Source of the DNA: Streptosporangium sp. NBC_01756
GTDB taxonomy: Bacteria; Actinomycetota; Actinomycetes; Streptosporangiales; Streptosporangiaceae
Reading direction: 5' to 3'
Assembly (NCBI RefSeq): GCF_035917975.1
Contig: NZ_CP109130.1
Coordinates: 7,874,001-7,938,000, forward strand
DNA length: 64,000 nt
Part shown: positions 53,913 through 63,003 of the stretch, piece after piece
Layout: each line of letters opens with the position of its first letter
Numbering within the stretch: the first letter of the stretch is position 1
The notes under the pieces: generated by a model
Told to the model about the DNA's origin: nothing
What the model saw: only the letters and a program-made list of their open reading frames with translations
The model's database searches: none
Translations under genes and position numbers: made by a program

Positions 53913-54701
53913 TCAACTCCCCGTTGAACGGTAGCGGCGGATGCCCGCCCGCCAGGCGGACGCGGCGACGACGGCCAGGGCCAGGGCGGCGAGGGGGGCG
54001 GCGAAGCGCAGCCCGTACGGCAGGCCGAGGGGGTCGGGGCGGTCCAGCACGAACAGCCCGGGTTGCCAGTTCACGAACGCCAGCGGCACGACGAAGGTGA
54101 CCCCTCTGACGAGCTCGTCGCCGTAGACGCTCAGTGGGTACTGGGTGAGCGTGCTGCCTCCGTAGGTGAAGGCGTTGGCCACCTCGGGGGCGTCGGTCAG
54201 CAGGAACTGCAGCGCTCCGCCCAGGGTGAAGATCGAGGTGAAGATGACGACCCCGCAGACGACCATCACCGGGATCATCCAGGCCCTGCTCCAGGGGACG
54301 CCGAGCTGGGACAGGGCGATGCCGAGTACGACCAGGGCCTGCGCGGTCCTGCCGAGACGGTGCACGCCGAAGCGGTCGGTGGCCACCTGGACGAACGCGC
54401 CGGCCGGGCGGAGGAGCATGGTGTCGAAGGTGCCGGCCCTGATGTGCTGGCTGAGCCGGTCGACGTTGCCGAAGAGCATGTCGCTCAGCGCGAACGACAG
54501 GCCTGCGGTGCCGTACAGGAACATCACCTCGGCCAGGTCGAAGCCGGCCAGTGACCCGGTGTGCTGGAAGATCACCCAGATCGCCAGGACGTCCAGCGCG
54601 TTCACGGCGAGCGAGCCGGCGGCCATCATGATCAGTGGGCCCGGGTACTGCGCCGAGGCCCGCAGCCACGTCCAGGCCAGCAGGAGGTAGGTCCTGACCA
54701 T
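53913..54701 (-). CDS. ABC-2 type permease (DUF990-like)
   Basis: This 262-residue protein has six hydrophobic segments (VNALDVLAIWVIFQHTGSLA, EVMFLYGTAGLSFALSDMLF, VVCGVVIFTSIFTLGGALQF, LAALALAVVAASAWR) and the block IRAGTFDTMLLRPAGAFVQV that marks this permease class. It forms a heterodimer with the second permease (54744-55526), driven by the ATPase downstream. An ATG at 54701 follows the usual start. Confidence 0.9.
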   Translation of the reverse strand: MVRTYLLLAWTWLRASAQYPGPLIMMAAGSLAVNALDVLAIWVIFQHTGSLAGFDLAEVMFLYGTAGLSFALSDMLFGNVDRLSQHIRAGTFDTMLLRPAGAFVQVATDRFGVHRLGRTAQALVVLGIALSQLGVPWSRAWMIPVMVVCGVVIFTSIFTLGGALQFLLTDAPEVANAFTYGGSTLTQYPLSVYGDELVRGVTFVVPLAFVNWQPGLFVLDRPDPLGLPYGLRFAAPLAALALAVVAASAWRAGIRRYRSTGS

Positions 54702-54743
54702 CAGGCGTCCGCCTCGCTTGCGCGCATCGGGGCGCTCACGCCG

Positions 54744-55526
54744 TCATCCACCCTGGATCACGACCTTGTGGCGGGCGGCCCGGGTGGCCAGGGCGCCCAT
54801 GACCAGTAGCGCCGCCGCCCATGCCGCCTGGAACCCCAGCGCCGTGAGAGCGTCCCGCTTGCCGAGGTAGACGTCGGCGGGGACCTGGACCATGGCCGAC
54901 CAGGGCAGTGCGTCGGCGACGGTGCCGAGCCAGCCGGGGAACAGGTTCAGCGGCAGCACCATGCCGCTGAAGAAGAGGGTCACCACCAGCGACAGCGACT
55001 GGGTGCCCCGGTCGTCGAGGATCCAGCAGGCCGACAGCGCCGTCAGATAGCGCCAGCCGAAGCTGACGACCACTCCCAAAAAGCAGCTTGCCGCGAAGAA
55101 TCCCCAGGTCGCCGGGGTGGCGGGGGTGACGAAGCCGAACAGGGCGGCGCCGACGACAGTGGGGGGCAGGCTGCGGAGCAGGAAAAGGTAACCCGCCCGG
55201 CCCAGATCGTCGGCGAGGCCCCACAGCTGGAGGGACGCGGGCCGGACGAGATCGACGGCGATGTCGCCGGTGCGGATCCGCCCGGCGAGTTCGAGGCCGC
55301 CGCCGAAGACCTGCATGGGGCCGATGAAGGCCTGGCTGAGGAAGCAGAAGGTGACGGCGTCGGCGATGGCGTACCCGGCGAGGCCGGGGCGGGCCTCCCA
55401 CAGGGCGATGAGGACGTAGGCGCGGAGAATGCCGAAGATGGTGTTGGTGAAGGCTCCGGCGAAGGCGGCGGCGCGATAGGCGGAGTGGCGGCGGAAGCCG
55501 TACGCGGCTATGCGCGCGTAGAGCAG
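54744..55526 (-). CDS. ABC-2 type permease with probable CTG start
   Basis: This roughly 260-residue protein matches its partner permease in length and pattern: YARIAAYGFRRHSAYRAAAF, FLSQAFIGPMQVFGG, IRTGDIAVDLVRPASLQL, SLVVTLFFSGMVLPLNLFPG. The frame is open as far as 55721, but that extra N-terminus is not family-like and collides with the divergent hydrolase start. A GAGGAGG ribosome site at 55535-55541 lies eight bases before a CTG at 55526, and no ATG or GTG in frame is close. A CTG (or another non-standard start) is therefore the best guess. It is the first gene of the exporter operon. Confidence 0.8.
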   Translation of the reverse strand: MLYARIAAYGFRRHSAYRAAAFAGAFTNTIFGILRAYVLIALWEARPGLAGYAIADAVTFCFLSQAFIGPMQVFGGGLELAGRIRTGDIAVDLVRPASLQLWGLADDLGRAGYLFLLRSLPPTVVGAALFGFVTPATPATWGFFAASCFLGVVVSFGWRYLTALSACWILDDRGTQSLSLVVTLFFSGMVLPLNLFPGWLGTVADALPWSAMVQVPADVYLGKRDALTALGFQAAWAAALLVMGALATRAARHKVVIQGG

Positions 55527-55719
55527 GAAGGCGGCCTCCTCAGGGTCTGTCCGGAAAACCCTCCCATCGTCCTCGGTGTCTCCGCCTCCGGCAACGGGTT
55601 TACTCGTGGCGTGTCGTCCCGTGGGCGCGAAACAGTCGATGTACGGCCTTGATTGTGCAATGGGCGCATCTCTGGAGTAGAAGGATATTCTGCGGGAATC
55701 CTCCTTGGTGGAGGTCCGC

Positions 55720-56862
55720 ATGCGTTACGAGATCGACGTGGACGTTTGCCCGGGTTACCCCGTGAGCTGGCAGGCCACTGCGCTCAACACGGTGATGCGC
55801 GGCACCCTCAAACCGATCTCCGGCCTGCTGCTCCGGACCGACGCCGGCGTCGTGGCGGCCTCCCGTCTCGTCGGGATGGCGGGCAGGATGCGCTTCCCCC
55901 TGCCCGACCACGTGAGCGTGGGGCAGGAACGCGTCGGCACGTGTTCGGGTGAGTGGATCCGCGCGGGCCGGGGGCTCGACGGGGGGACCGGCCGGGAACC
56001 CGACGAGAGCAGGGTGCTGCTGTACTTCCACGGAGGCGGTTACTTCTTCTGCTCTCCGGCGACGCACCGGCCGATCACCTGGCGTCTGTCGGCCGCGGCC
56101 GGCTGCCCGGTGCTGGCCGTCGACTACCGCCAGTGCCCGGTCCACACGCTGGCCGAGTCCCTTGAGGACGCGATCACGGCCTACCTGTCCCTGCTGGAAC
56201 GTGGTTACGACCCGGCCCGCATCCTGTTCGCCGGAGACTCCGCAGGCGGCCACCTCACCCTGGCCACTCTGCTGGCGCTGCGCGGCAGGGGGCTGCCGCT
56301 GCCCTCCGCCGCGGTGTGCCTGTCGCCGTGGGCCGACCTCACCGATGTGCCGCGCCGGGTCAACCGCCTGGTCGACCCGTTGATCCCGGCGGGCCGTGTC
56401 GGCTGGCTGGCCCGTCGCTGGACCGCCCGTCTCGATCCTCGTGATCCGCTGGTCTCCCCGGTCTTCGGCGACTACGACGGCCTGCCGCCTCTGATGATCG
56501 TCACCGGCTCCACCGAGGTCCTCCGCGACGAGGGGCGCCGTGTCGCGGAGCGGGCCCGGGCCTGCGGTGTCCCGGTGACCTACGAGGAGTGGCGCCGGAT
56601 GCCGCACGTCTTCGCGATCCTCGCCGACGTCGTCCCCGAGGCCCGCCAGGTCTTCCGGCACATCGCCCGGTTCCTCGCGGCCGCGCAGGAGCTCTCTGCC
56701 GGGAGTGTCGCGGTGTCGGGCCCGCCCGCACGGGACATCTCCGCGCCCGGCCTGCCCGCCCGGGGCCCCGCCTCGGGCCTCGTCGTCCCGGAGTCCGCGG
56801 AACCGGGCCCACCGGCCGGTGGCCTTCCGGTGCGACCCGGCACCGGATCCGCGGCGGCCTGA
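55720..56862 (+). CDS. Alpha/beta hydrolase of the hormone-sensitive-lipase family
   Basis: This 380-residue hydrolase has the oxyanion motif LYFHGGGYFF (about 112-121), the nucleophile elbow FAGDSAGGHL (about 175-184) and a His in RMPHVFA. It should cleave short acyl esters. The C-terminal 45 residues are Pro/Gly/Ala-rich and lie outside the fold. The ATG at 55720 is used because GGAGG is eight bases upstream; a TTG at 55705 is less likely. The reading frame is closed by three in-frame TGA codons within 33 bases. It is divergent from the ABC exporter operon and may share its control, which is not shown. Confidence 0.9.
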   Translation: MRYEIDVDVCPGYPVSWQATALNTVMRGTLKPISGLLLRTDAGVVAASRLVGMAGRMRFPLPDHVSVGQERVGTCSGEWIRAGRGLDGGTGREPDESRVLLYFHGGGYFFCSPATHRPITWRLSAAAGCPVLAVDYRQCPVHTLAESLEDAITAYLSLLERGYDPARILFAGDSAGGHLTLATLLALRGRGLPLPSAAVCLSPWADLTDVPRRVNRLVDPLIPAGRVGWLARRWTARLDPRDPLVSPVFGDYDGLPPLMIVTGSTEVLRDEGRRVAERARACGVPVTYEEWRRMPHVFAILADVVPEARQVFRHIARFLAAAQELSAGSVAVSGPPARDISAPGLPARGPASGLVVPESAEPGPPAGGLPVRPGTGSAAA

Positions 56863-56898
56863 CCCGGGGCGGCCTGACCCGGGGCGGCCTGACCCGGG
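56854..56898 (+). repeat. 15-bp tandem repeat giving three in-frame stops
   Basis: GCGGCCTGACCCGGG is present in three exact copies. Each carries a TGA in the frame of the hydrolase gene (56860, 56875, 56890), so the stop codon is triplicated. The repeat also makes GC-rich DNA just where transcription may end. Confidence 0.9.
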
Positions 56899-57082
56899 GC
56901 GCCGTTCCCCGCCCACGCCGTCACCTCCGGTATCAGGACATGCCCGTGGCATCACGGGTGCCTTACCGCAGGGGATCATTCGCCTTACCTGTCATATCCC
57001 TTGTGACAGGTCGGAGGCGAAGCCCTCTCCAATGCCGCCACAGTGTGTTTGCCGTAGCCGGTACATGAGAGGTTCATCCAGG

Positions 57083-58684
57083 ATGGCACGTGGCGGGATC
57101 GGTCCTCTGAAGGGCATGCCGCCCGGTGTGCGGCCGCTGACCGTCGGGGACCCGGTCATCATCGGCCGTTATCTTCTGCTCGGCCGCCTCGGGGCCGGCG
57201 GCATGGGTGTGGTCTATCTGGCCGAACACCCGCAAGGCGGGGTGGTCGCCCTGAAGACCCCCCATCCTGCGCATCTCCACGATCCCACGCTCCGCGCCCG
57301 TTTCGCTGAGGAAGTGGAATTCTCCCGGCGGGTCATCCCTTTCTGTACGGCCGCCGTGGTCGAGGACGGCACCGACCGGGACCGGCCCTACCTGGTCTCC
57401 GAATACATCCCCGGGCCGGCGCTGTCCCAGACGGTGTCCGCCCAGGGCCCGCTGACCCCGGACCTCGCCTACGGCGCCGCTCTCGGGGTGGCCGCCGCGC
57501 TGGTGGCGGTGCACGAGGCGGGGCTGGTCCACCGTGATCTCAAGCCCGGCAACGTCCTGCTGTCGGCCACCGGACCCCGAGTGATCGACTTCGGCATCGC
57601 CAGGGACGTGGACGCCCTCGCCATGCACACGCAGGCGGGGCAGGTCATGGGCAGCCCCGGCTGGGTGGCTCCGGAACGGCTCACCGGTGGTGTCGCGCTG
57701 CCCCCCTCGGACATCTTCGCCTGGGGGTGCCTGATCGCCTACGCGGCCACGGGGCACCATCCCTTCGGCGCGGGCGGGCCCGACGCGCTGGCCCGGCGCA
57801 TCATGGTCGAACCGCCCCGTACCGCCTTGGTGCCCGCCCTGCTGCGCCCGGCCGTCGAGGCGTGCCTGGCCAAGGACCCGGCCCACCGGCCCCGGGCGGC
57901 CGACCTGCTCGGCGCACTGCTCGCGGCGGGCGGCGTGGGCGAACCGTGGGATCTCCGGGTGGCGGTCGCCGAGGTGCTGGCCGAGATCTGGACGCCGGTG
58001 CCCCACCCGCCCGGCGGCGGTCACGTGCGGCCCGCTCTCTCCGGGCCGGTACGGGATCAGCCGCCGACGCCCGCGAGGACGTCCCACCGGTCGGCATCTC
58101 GCAGAGGTGCGCGCCTGTCGCAGGCGAGTTTCGCGGCACTGGCCACGGTGTCCATGGCGGTCGTCGCGGTGGTCGCCGCAGCCGGTGGAGGCGGTGGTGA
58201 CGGCGGTGGCGGAGGGGCCGGTGTCGACGACGGCCCGGGCGTTCCCCGGCAGGCGCCGGTGGTGCTCCCCATCCAGGAGACGACCGTCGGCGCCGCCTCC
58301 CGCGACCCTCGCCTGCCGGAGGACAGGCAGCGGACCACGCCGCCGGTGACCCCCTCCACGGTCAAGGTCACCACGACTCACACCGTCTCGGCGCCCCCGC
58401 AGGACGACGATCGCAGCAGGCCCCGGCCGGACCGGCCGCAGGGCGGTGGCGACCCGGCCGAGGAGGACGATCCGCGGACCTGTGCGGACACGACGGCGCA
58501 GGGCCGGGGCAACGGCCGCGCCGATGACTGCCCGGCGACGCCGACCGGCCCGAGGCCCTCGCCCTCCTTCACCCAGATACCGCAGACCGGAGACGGGGAG
58601 AGTCCGGTCCCCTCGCCCGTGCCGTCGGCGACGGTCACCCCGCCCCCGCCGAGCATGAGCCCCTCGATGCAGATCGGCGACTGA
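57083..58684 (+). CDS. PknB-type membrane serine/threonine protein kinase
   Basis: This 533-residue kinase has the glycine loop LGAGGMGVVY (about 36-45), VALK with the ATP Lys (about 58), HRDLKPGN (about 150-157), DFGIA (about 169) and SPGWVAPE. One transmembrane segment at about 351-370 (FAALATVSMAVVAVVAAAG) is followed by a Gly-rich linker and a Pro/Thr/Asp-rich extracellular tail. No PASTA domain is seen, so its signal is unknown. The ATG at 57083 has GAGAGG upstream; an ATG at 57065 is an alternative. It stands alone between the hydrolase gene and an ATPase gene. Confidence 0.92.
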   Translation: MARGGIGPLKGMPPGVRPLTVGDPVIIGRYLLLGRLGAGGMGVVYLAEHPQGGVVALKTPHPAHLHDPTLRARFAEEVEFSRRVIPFCTAAVVEDGTDRDRPYLVSEYIPGPALSQTVSAQGPLTPDLAYGAALGVAAALVAVHEAGLVHRDLKPGNVLLSATGPRVIDFGIARDVDALAMHTQAGQVMGSPGWVAPERLTGGVALPPSDIFAWGCLIAYAATGHHPFGAGGPDALARRIMVEPPRTALVPALLRPAVEACLAKDPAHRPRAADLLGALLAAGGVGEPWDLRVAVAEVLAEIWTPVPHPPGGGHVRPALSGPVRDQPPTPARTSHRSASRRGARLSQASFAALATVSMAVVAVVAAAGGGGGDGGGGGAGVDDGPGVPRQAPVVLPIQETTVGAASRDPRLPEDRQRTTPPVTPSTVKVTTTHTVSAPPQDDDRSRPRPDRPQGGGDPAEEDDPRTCADTTAQGRGNGRADDCPATPTGPRPSPSFTQIPQTGDGESPVPSPVPSATVTPPPPSMSPSMQIGD

Positions 58685-58862
58685 GCGGTCTGTCCGGGGA
58701 CCGGCGGGCCGGCCCGCCGCGGGTGCCCCGAGCCGACGGGCGGAGCGGGGCGCCGGTCCCGGGGTGATCATGATTCTCCGGTCGTCATCCGGACGGGCCG
58801 GGGAGCGGACCGGTGTATCAGCTAGGGTGATCGGCGCATATCGAGTCAGAGGGGGAAAGTCG

Positions 58863-59678
58863 ATGGGCGAATCCGTGTCCGGTGCGGTGGAGTTGAGCGG
58901 TGTCGGCGTGCGAGCGGTCGGGCGGCCCCTGCTGGCCGACATCGACTGGCGGGTGGACTACGGCCAGCACTGGGTGGTGCTCGGACCCAACGGGGCCGGG
59001 AAGACCACATTGCTGTCGCTGGTGGCCGCCGTCCGGCATCCCACCGAAGGAGTCGCCGCCGTGCTCGGCCAGCGGCTGGGCCGGGTCGACCTGAGGGAGC
59101 TGCGCCGCCACATCGGCCTGGTCGCGGCCAGTCAGCGGCTCGTCGACGAGGCGCTGCTGGAGGAGGAGGGCGCCACCGCGCACACCGTCGTGCTGACCGG
59201 CCACACCGGGACCAGCGCCCCCCTTTGGGACCGGTACGGCCCGGCACAGCACGAGCGGGCTCACACGTTGCTGGCGGACCTGGGGTGCAAGGACCTCGCC
59301 GACCGGCTCTTCAGTGTCTGCTCCCAAGGCGAGCGGGCCCGGATCCGGGTGGCCAGAGCGCTGATGGCCGATCCGGTGATCCTGCTGCTGGACGAGCCGT
59401 TCGCCGGGCTCGACCTGCCCGCCCGTGAGGATCTGATCACCGCCGTGGAGGATCTGGCGGTGACCCGCCCGGCACTGACCACGGTCACCGTCACCCATCA
59501 CCTGGAGGAGGTTCCGGCCACCACCACCCACGCCCTGCTGATGCGGGACACCCGTATCCAGGGGGCCGGCCCGGTGGCGGAGATCCTGACGGGGGAGAAC
59601 CTGTCGGAGTGTTTCGGCAGGCGGCTTCGGATCGACAACCTCGACGGCCGCTGGTACGCCCGCGCCGTCCGCCGCTGA
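58863..59678 (+). CDS. ModF-like ABC ATPase
   Basis: This 271-residue ABC protein has Walker A GPNGAGKTT (about 42-50), a degenerate signature (CSQGERARIRVARAL), Walker B ILLLDEPFAGLD, an H-loop THHLEEVP, and a C-terminal LSECFGRRLRIDNLDGRWYA. It matches single-cassette proteins of the ModF/molybdate or YlmA type, which often have no permease next to them. An AGAGGGGGAAAG ribosome site precedes the ATG at 58863. The cargo is unknown; a translation or repair role cannot be excluded. Confidence 0.88.
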   Translation: MGESVSGAVELSGVGVRAVGRPLLADIDWRVDYGQHWVVLGPNGAGKTTLLSLVAAVRHPTEGVAAVLGQRLGRVDLRELRRHIGLVAASQRLVDEALLEEEGATAHTVVLTGHTGTSAPLWDRYGPAQHERAHTLLADLGCKDLADRLFSVCSQGERARIRVARALMADPVILLLDEPFAGLDLPAREDLITAVEDLAVTRPALTTVTVTHHLEEVPATTTHALLMRDTRIQGAGPVAEILTGENLSECFGRRLRIDNLDGRWYARAVRR

Positions 59679-59829
59679 TCCGTCCGCGCCCAGTGAGAGC
59701 TGAGCATGAAAATCACTCGCGGCATTGAGCGTCGTTTGGCGGCACCGCTGCATCAAAGGCAGCATCAGGCGCATCTCCGGGTTTGGCTCCCCGAGTTGGC
59801 CTCTGGACGGGCTCGGGTGTCCGATGGTC

Positions 59830-60837
59830 TCAACCCATCCGAGAGGACAGGTCGAGGGCGATGTCCACGATCATGTCCTCCTGACCGCCTACCATCCTCC
59901 GGCGTCCGGCTTCGACGAGAACGGCCCGGGTATCCAGGCCGTAGCGAGCTGCGGCGTCTTCGGCGTGCCGGAGGAAGCTGGAGTAGACCCCGGCGTAGCC
60001 CAGCGCAAGCGTCTCCCTGTCGACGCGCACGGGCCGGTTCTGCAGCGGCCGGACGAGGTCGTCGGCGGCGTCCATCAGCGCGAACAGGTCGCAGCCGTGC
60101 TCCCATCCCATCAGGTCGGCGACGGCGACGAACGCCTCCAGCGGGCAGTTGCCGGCGCCCGCGCCCATCCCGGCGAGTGAGGCGTCCACCCGGTTGGCCC
60201 CGTTCTCCACTGCGACCACGGAGTTGGCCACGCCGAGCCCGAGGTTGTGGTGTGCGTGGACGCCGATCTCCGTGCCGGGGTTGAGCACGTCACGGTAGGC
60301 GCGGACGCGGTCGCGCATGCCGTCCATGGTGAGCCGGCCCCCGGAGTCGGTGACGTAGACGCAGTGCGCGCCGTACGACTCCATGAGCTTGGCCTGCCGG
60401 GCCAGGTCGGCGGGCGGTGCCATGTGCGACATCATGAGGAACCCGGCGACGTCCATGCCCAGTTCGCGGGCCACGCCGATGTGCTGGGCGGCGATATCGG
60501 CCTCGGTGCAGTGCGTGGCCACCCGCACCGAGCGTACGCCGAGCGCGTGAGCGCGGCGCAGGTCCGCGATGGTGCCGATGCCGGGCAGCAGCAACGTGGT
60601 CAGCACCGCCGACGACATGGCGTCGGCGGCGGCCTCGATCCATTCCGTATCCAGGCAGGCGCCGGGGCCGTAGTTGACGCTGCCGCCCGCCAGGCCGTCG
60701 CCGTGGGAGATCTCGACGGCGGCGACGCCGGCCCGGTCGAGCGCGGCGGCGATGTCACTCACCTGGGCGGTGGTATAGCGGTGCCTGATGGCGTGCATGC
60801 CGTCTCGCAGCGTCACGTCCTGCAGATAGAGCCTCAT
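59830..60837 (-). CDS. dmpG: 4-Hydroxy-2-oxovalerate aldolase
   Basis: This 335-residue aldolase of the DmpG/HsaF family begins [18 protein letters not shown] (catalytic region and metal Asp) and has [20 protein letters not shown] (metal His ligands), [19 protein letters not shown] and a C-terminal partner-binding domain. It splits 4-hydroxy-2-oxovalerate into pyruvate and acetaldehyde and channels the aldehyde to the dehydrogenase encoded upstream. It is 34 bases after that gene on the minus strand, the end of a meta-cleavage operon. Confidence 0.95.
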   Translation of the reverse strand: MRLYLQDVTLRDGMHAIRHRYTTAQVSDIAAALDRAGVAAVEISHGDGLAGGSVNYGPGACLDTEWIEAAADAMSSAVLTTLLLPGIGTIADLRRAHALGVRSVRVATHCTEADIAAQHIGVARELGMDVAGFLMMSHMAPPADLARQAKLMESYGAHCVYVTDSGGRLTMDGMRDRVRAYRDVLNPGTEIGVHAHHNLGLGVANSVVAVENGANRVDASLAGMGAGAGNCPLEAFVAVADLMGWEHGCDLFALMDAADDLVRPLQNRPVRVDRETLALGYAGVYSSFLRHAEDAAARYGLDTRAVLVEAGRRRMVGGQEDMIVDIALDLSSRMG

Positions 60838-60871
60838 CGGGCCACCGTCCTGTCTGCGAGCTGATGCGGAT

Positions 60872-61783
60872 TCATCGAAGAGCCATCCTCTCCGCGACGT
60901 GCAGAGCCGCTGATGTCATGATGTCCAGGTTCCCGGCGTATGCCGGGAGATAGTGGGCGGCGCCCTCGACCTCGAGGAATACCGAGACGAGCAGGCCTTC
61001 GCCGCCGAGGTCGGCCAGCGGGTCATCGGCCGCGACCGGCCGGAACTGCACTTCCTGTTTGAGCCGGTAGCCCGGCACGTACGCGCTGACCGCGGCGACC
61101 ATCTGCTTGACCGACGCGGCGACCGCGGCCTCGTCACAGGCTTCGACGAGGCAGTACACGGTGTCGCGCATGATGACCGGAGGCTTGGCTGGGTTGAGCA
61201 CGATGATCGCCTTGCCGCGACTCGCGCCGCCGACCTGCTCCAGGGCGCGGGCGGTGGTCTCGGTGAACTCGTCGATGTTGGCCCGGGTGCCGGGACCGGC
61301 CGACTTCGAGGCGATCGACGCGACGATCTCGGCGTAGCGGACGGGTGCCACGCGGGAAACGGCGGCGACGATCGGCACAGTGGCCTGTCCTCCGCACGTC
61401 ACCATGTTGACATTGGGCAAACCCAGGTGATGGCTGTCCAGGTTGACCGCCGGTACCACATACGGGCCGACGGCGGCGGGTGTCAGGTCGACGACCTGTT
61501 TGCCGTGGGTGCGCAGGGCGGCGTAGTTGCGCCGGTGAGCGCCCGCGGAGGTGGCGTCGAGCACCACCGAGACCTCCTCGAAGCAGGGCAGTCCGATCAG
61601 GCCCTCGACGCCTTCGCTCGTGGTCTGCACGCCGAGCCGCCGTGCTCTGGCCAGGCCGTCGGAGCCGGGGTCGATCCCGGCCAGGGCGGCGACCTCCAGC
61701 GTCTGCGATGTCCTCATCACCTTGATCATCAGGTCGGTGCCGATGTTGCCCGAGCCGATGATCGCGATTTTGGCTCTGCTCAT
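60872..61783 (-). CDS. dmpF: Acylating acetaldehyde dehydrogenase
   Basis: This 303-residue enzyme of the DmpF/HsaG family has [14 protein letters not shown] for NAD binding, the catalytic Cys in [14 protein letters not shown], and [10 protein letters not shown] and [17 protein letters not shown]. It turns acetaldehyde plus CoA into acetyl-CoA while bound to the aldolase. It overlaps the carboxylesterase stop (TGA at 61780 against the ATG at 61783), so the three genes are translationally coupled. Confidence 0.95.
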   Translation of the reverse strand: MSRAKIAIIGSGNIGTDLMIKVMRTSQTLEVAALAGIDPGSDGLARARRLGVQTTSEGVEGLIGLPCFEEVSVVLDATSAGAHRRNYAALRTHGKQVVDLTPAAVGPYVVPAVNLDSHHLGLPNVNMVTCGGQATVPIVAAVSRVAPVRYAEIVASIASKSAGPGTRANIDEFTETTARALEQVGGASRGKAIIVLNPAKPPVIMRDTVYCLVEACDEAAVAASVKQMVAAVSAYVPGYRLKQEVQFRPVAADDPLADLGGEGLLVSVFLEVEGAAHYLPAYAGNLDIMTSAALHVAERMALR

Positions 61784-63003
61784 ACCTCCTCTTTCCCGCC
61801 GCGGCAGAACCGGGCGAACTCAGTGCTCATCGAGCGTGCCAACTCATCCACATCCGGGCCCGCCCCTGTCAGCGGGCTCCCGTGGGTGCCGAAATAGAGG
61901 GGCACGTCCACGAGATGACACGCGCCCAGGGCGATCCCGCCGTAGCTCATGGGTGAGCGGTGCCGGCACACCAGGTGCCTGGCGGTACCTCGGTGGAACG
62001 TGACGACCTCTTCGGCGGGGCCGACGAAGATCTTCCCGTCGTCCAGGCCGCGCTGACCGATGGCGGTGAACAACCTGGTTTCCTCGGCCGTCGTCGTCAC
62101 AAGGAGTGGCACCGCTGCGGCGGCGCCCGAGCGGATCGCCTCCATGGGATGGACACCGAGCAGGTCGCCGTCCACGACAGGCGCCACAGGCAGCACACCA
62201 CCGGCGGGCGCACACGCCTGCACAGCCGCTTCCTCAGCGGCCAGTAACTCCGCGATCGGCGCGTGGGAGGGGTCCGCGCCGAGTGCCGCCCGTGCTGCCT
62301 GCGTCCAGGCCGTGGCCTGACCGGGTGTGCGGAAGCCGTACGGAACGGGGCTCATCGCCGCCGCCTTGGAGAACAGTCCCGGCGGCGCGCACGCCATGAG
62401 GGCCAGTACGCAGGTACCGCCCGCGGAGTGGCCGGCCAGGGTGACCCGGCCGGGATCCCCGCCGAAGGCGGCGATGCCATCGCGTACCCACTCCAGCGCG
62501 GCGATCTGGTCGCGCAGCCCCAGGTTGGCAGGAACGCCGTCGCCGTACCAGAAACCGGGCAGGCCCAGCCGGTAGTTGACGGTTACCACGACCAGGCCGT
62601 GGTCGCGGGCGAGCGCGGTGCCGTCATACATCGGCTGGGCGCCGGAACCGGACACGAAGGCGCCACCGTGCAGGAACACCAGCACCGGTAGGCGCCCGTC
62701 GCAGGACGGCGTCCAGACATTCAGGGACAGGCAGTCCTCGCTGCTGGACTTCGGGTCGATTTCCAGGCCGGGCACCCAGGCCATCCGGCCGGATCGCTGA
62801 GGGGCCGGCGGGCACGGCGTCCGGGCATCCCGCACGCCCGGCCACGGCAGGGCGGGCTCCGGTGCGGCGAACCTGCGCGCGGGAGCCGCGTAACGGATCC
62901 GTTTGAACGCGCTCACCCCATCGGACCGAACCCCGCGGAGGGTCCCCAGGTGGGTGTGCACGAGAGCCGGCCCCGGAGAGCATGCCTGTCGCGCGAGGCT
63001 CAT
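61780..63003 (-). CDS. Carboxylesterase family B protein
   Basis: This 407-residue alpha/beta hydrolase of the type-B carboxylesterase family has [25 protein letters not shown] (oxyanion), the nucleophile elbow [14 protein letters not shown] and [10 protein letters not shown]. It is shorter than usual (about 500 residues) and lacks part of the C-terminal region. The start at 63003 overlaps the stop of the upstream amidohydrolase (ATGA). In a meta-cleavage operon, an esterase may release an acid from an ester or formamide; a kynurenine-formamidase-like role is a guess. Confidence 0.88.
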   Translation of the reverse strand: MSLARQACSPGPALVHTHLGTLRGVRSDGVSAFKRIRYAAPARRFAAPEPALPWPGVRDARTPCPPAPQRSGRMAWVPGLEIDPKSSSEDCLSLNVWTPSCDGRLPVLVFLHGGAFVSGSGAQPMYDGTALARDHGLVVVTVNYRLGLPGFWYGDGVPANLGLRDQIAALEWVRDGIAAFGGDPGRVTLAGHSAGGTCVLALMACAPPGLFSKAAAMSPVPYGFRTPGQATAWTQAARAALGADPSHAPIAELLAAEEAAVQACAPAGGVLPVAPVVDGDLLGVHPMEAIRSGAAAAVPLLVTTTAEETRLFTAIGQRGLDDGKIFVGPAEEVVTFHRGTARHLVCRHRSPMSYGGIALGACHLVDVPLYFGTHGSPLTGAGPDVDELARSMSTEFARFCRGGKEEV

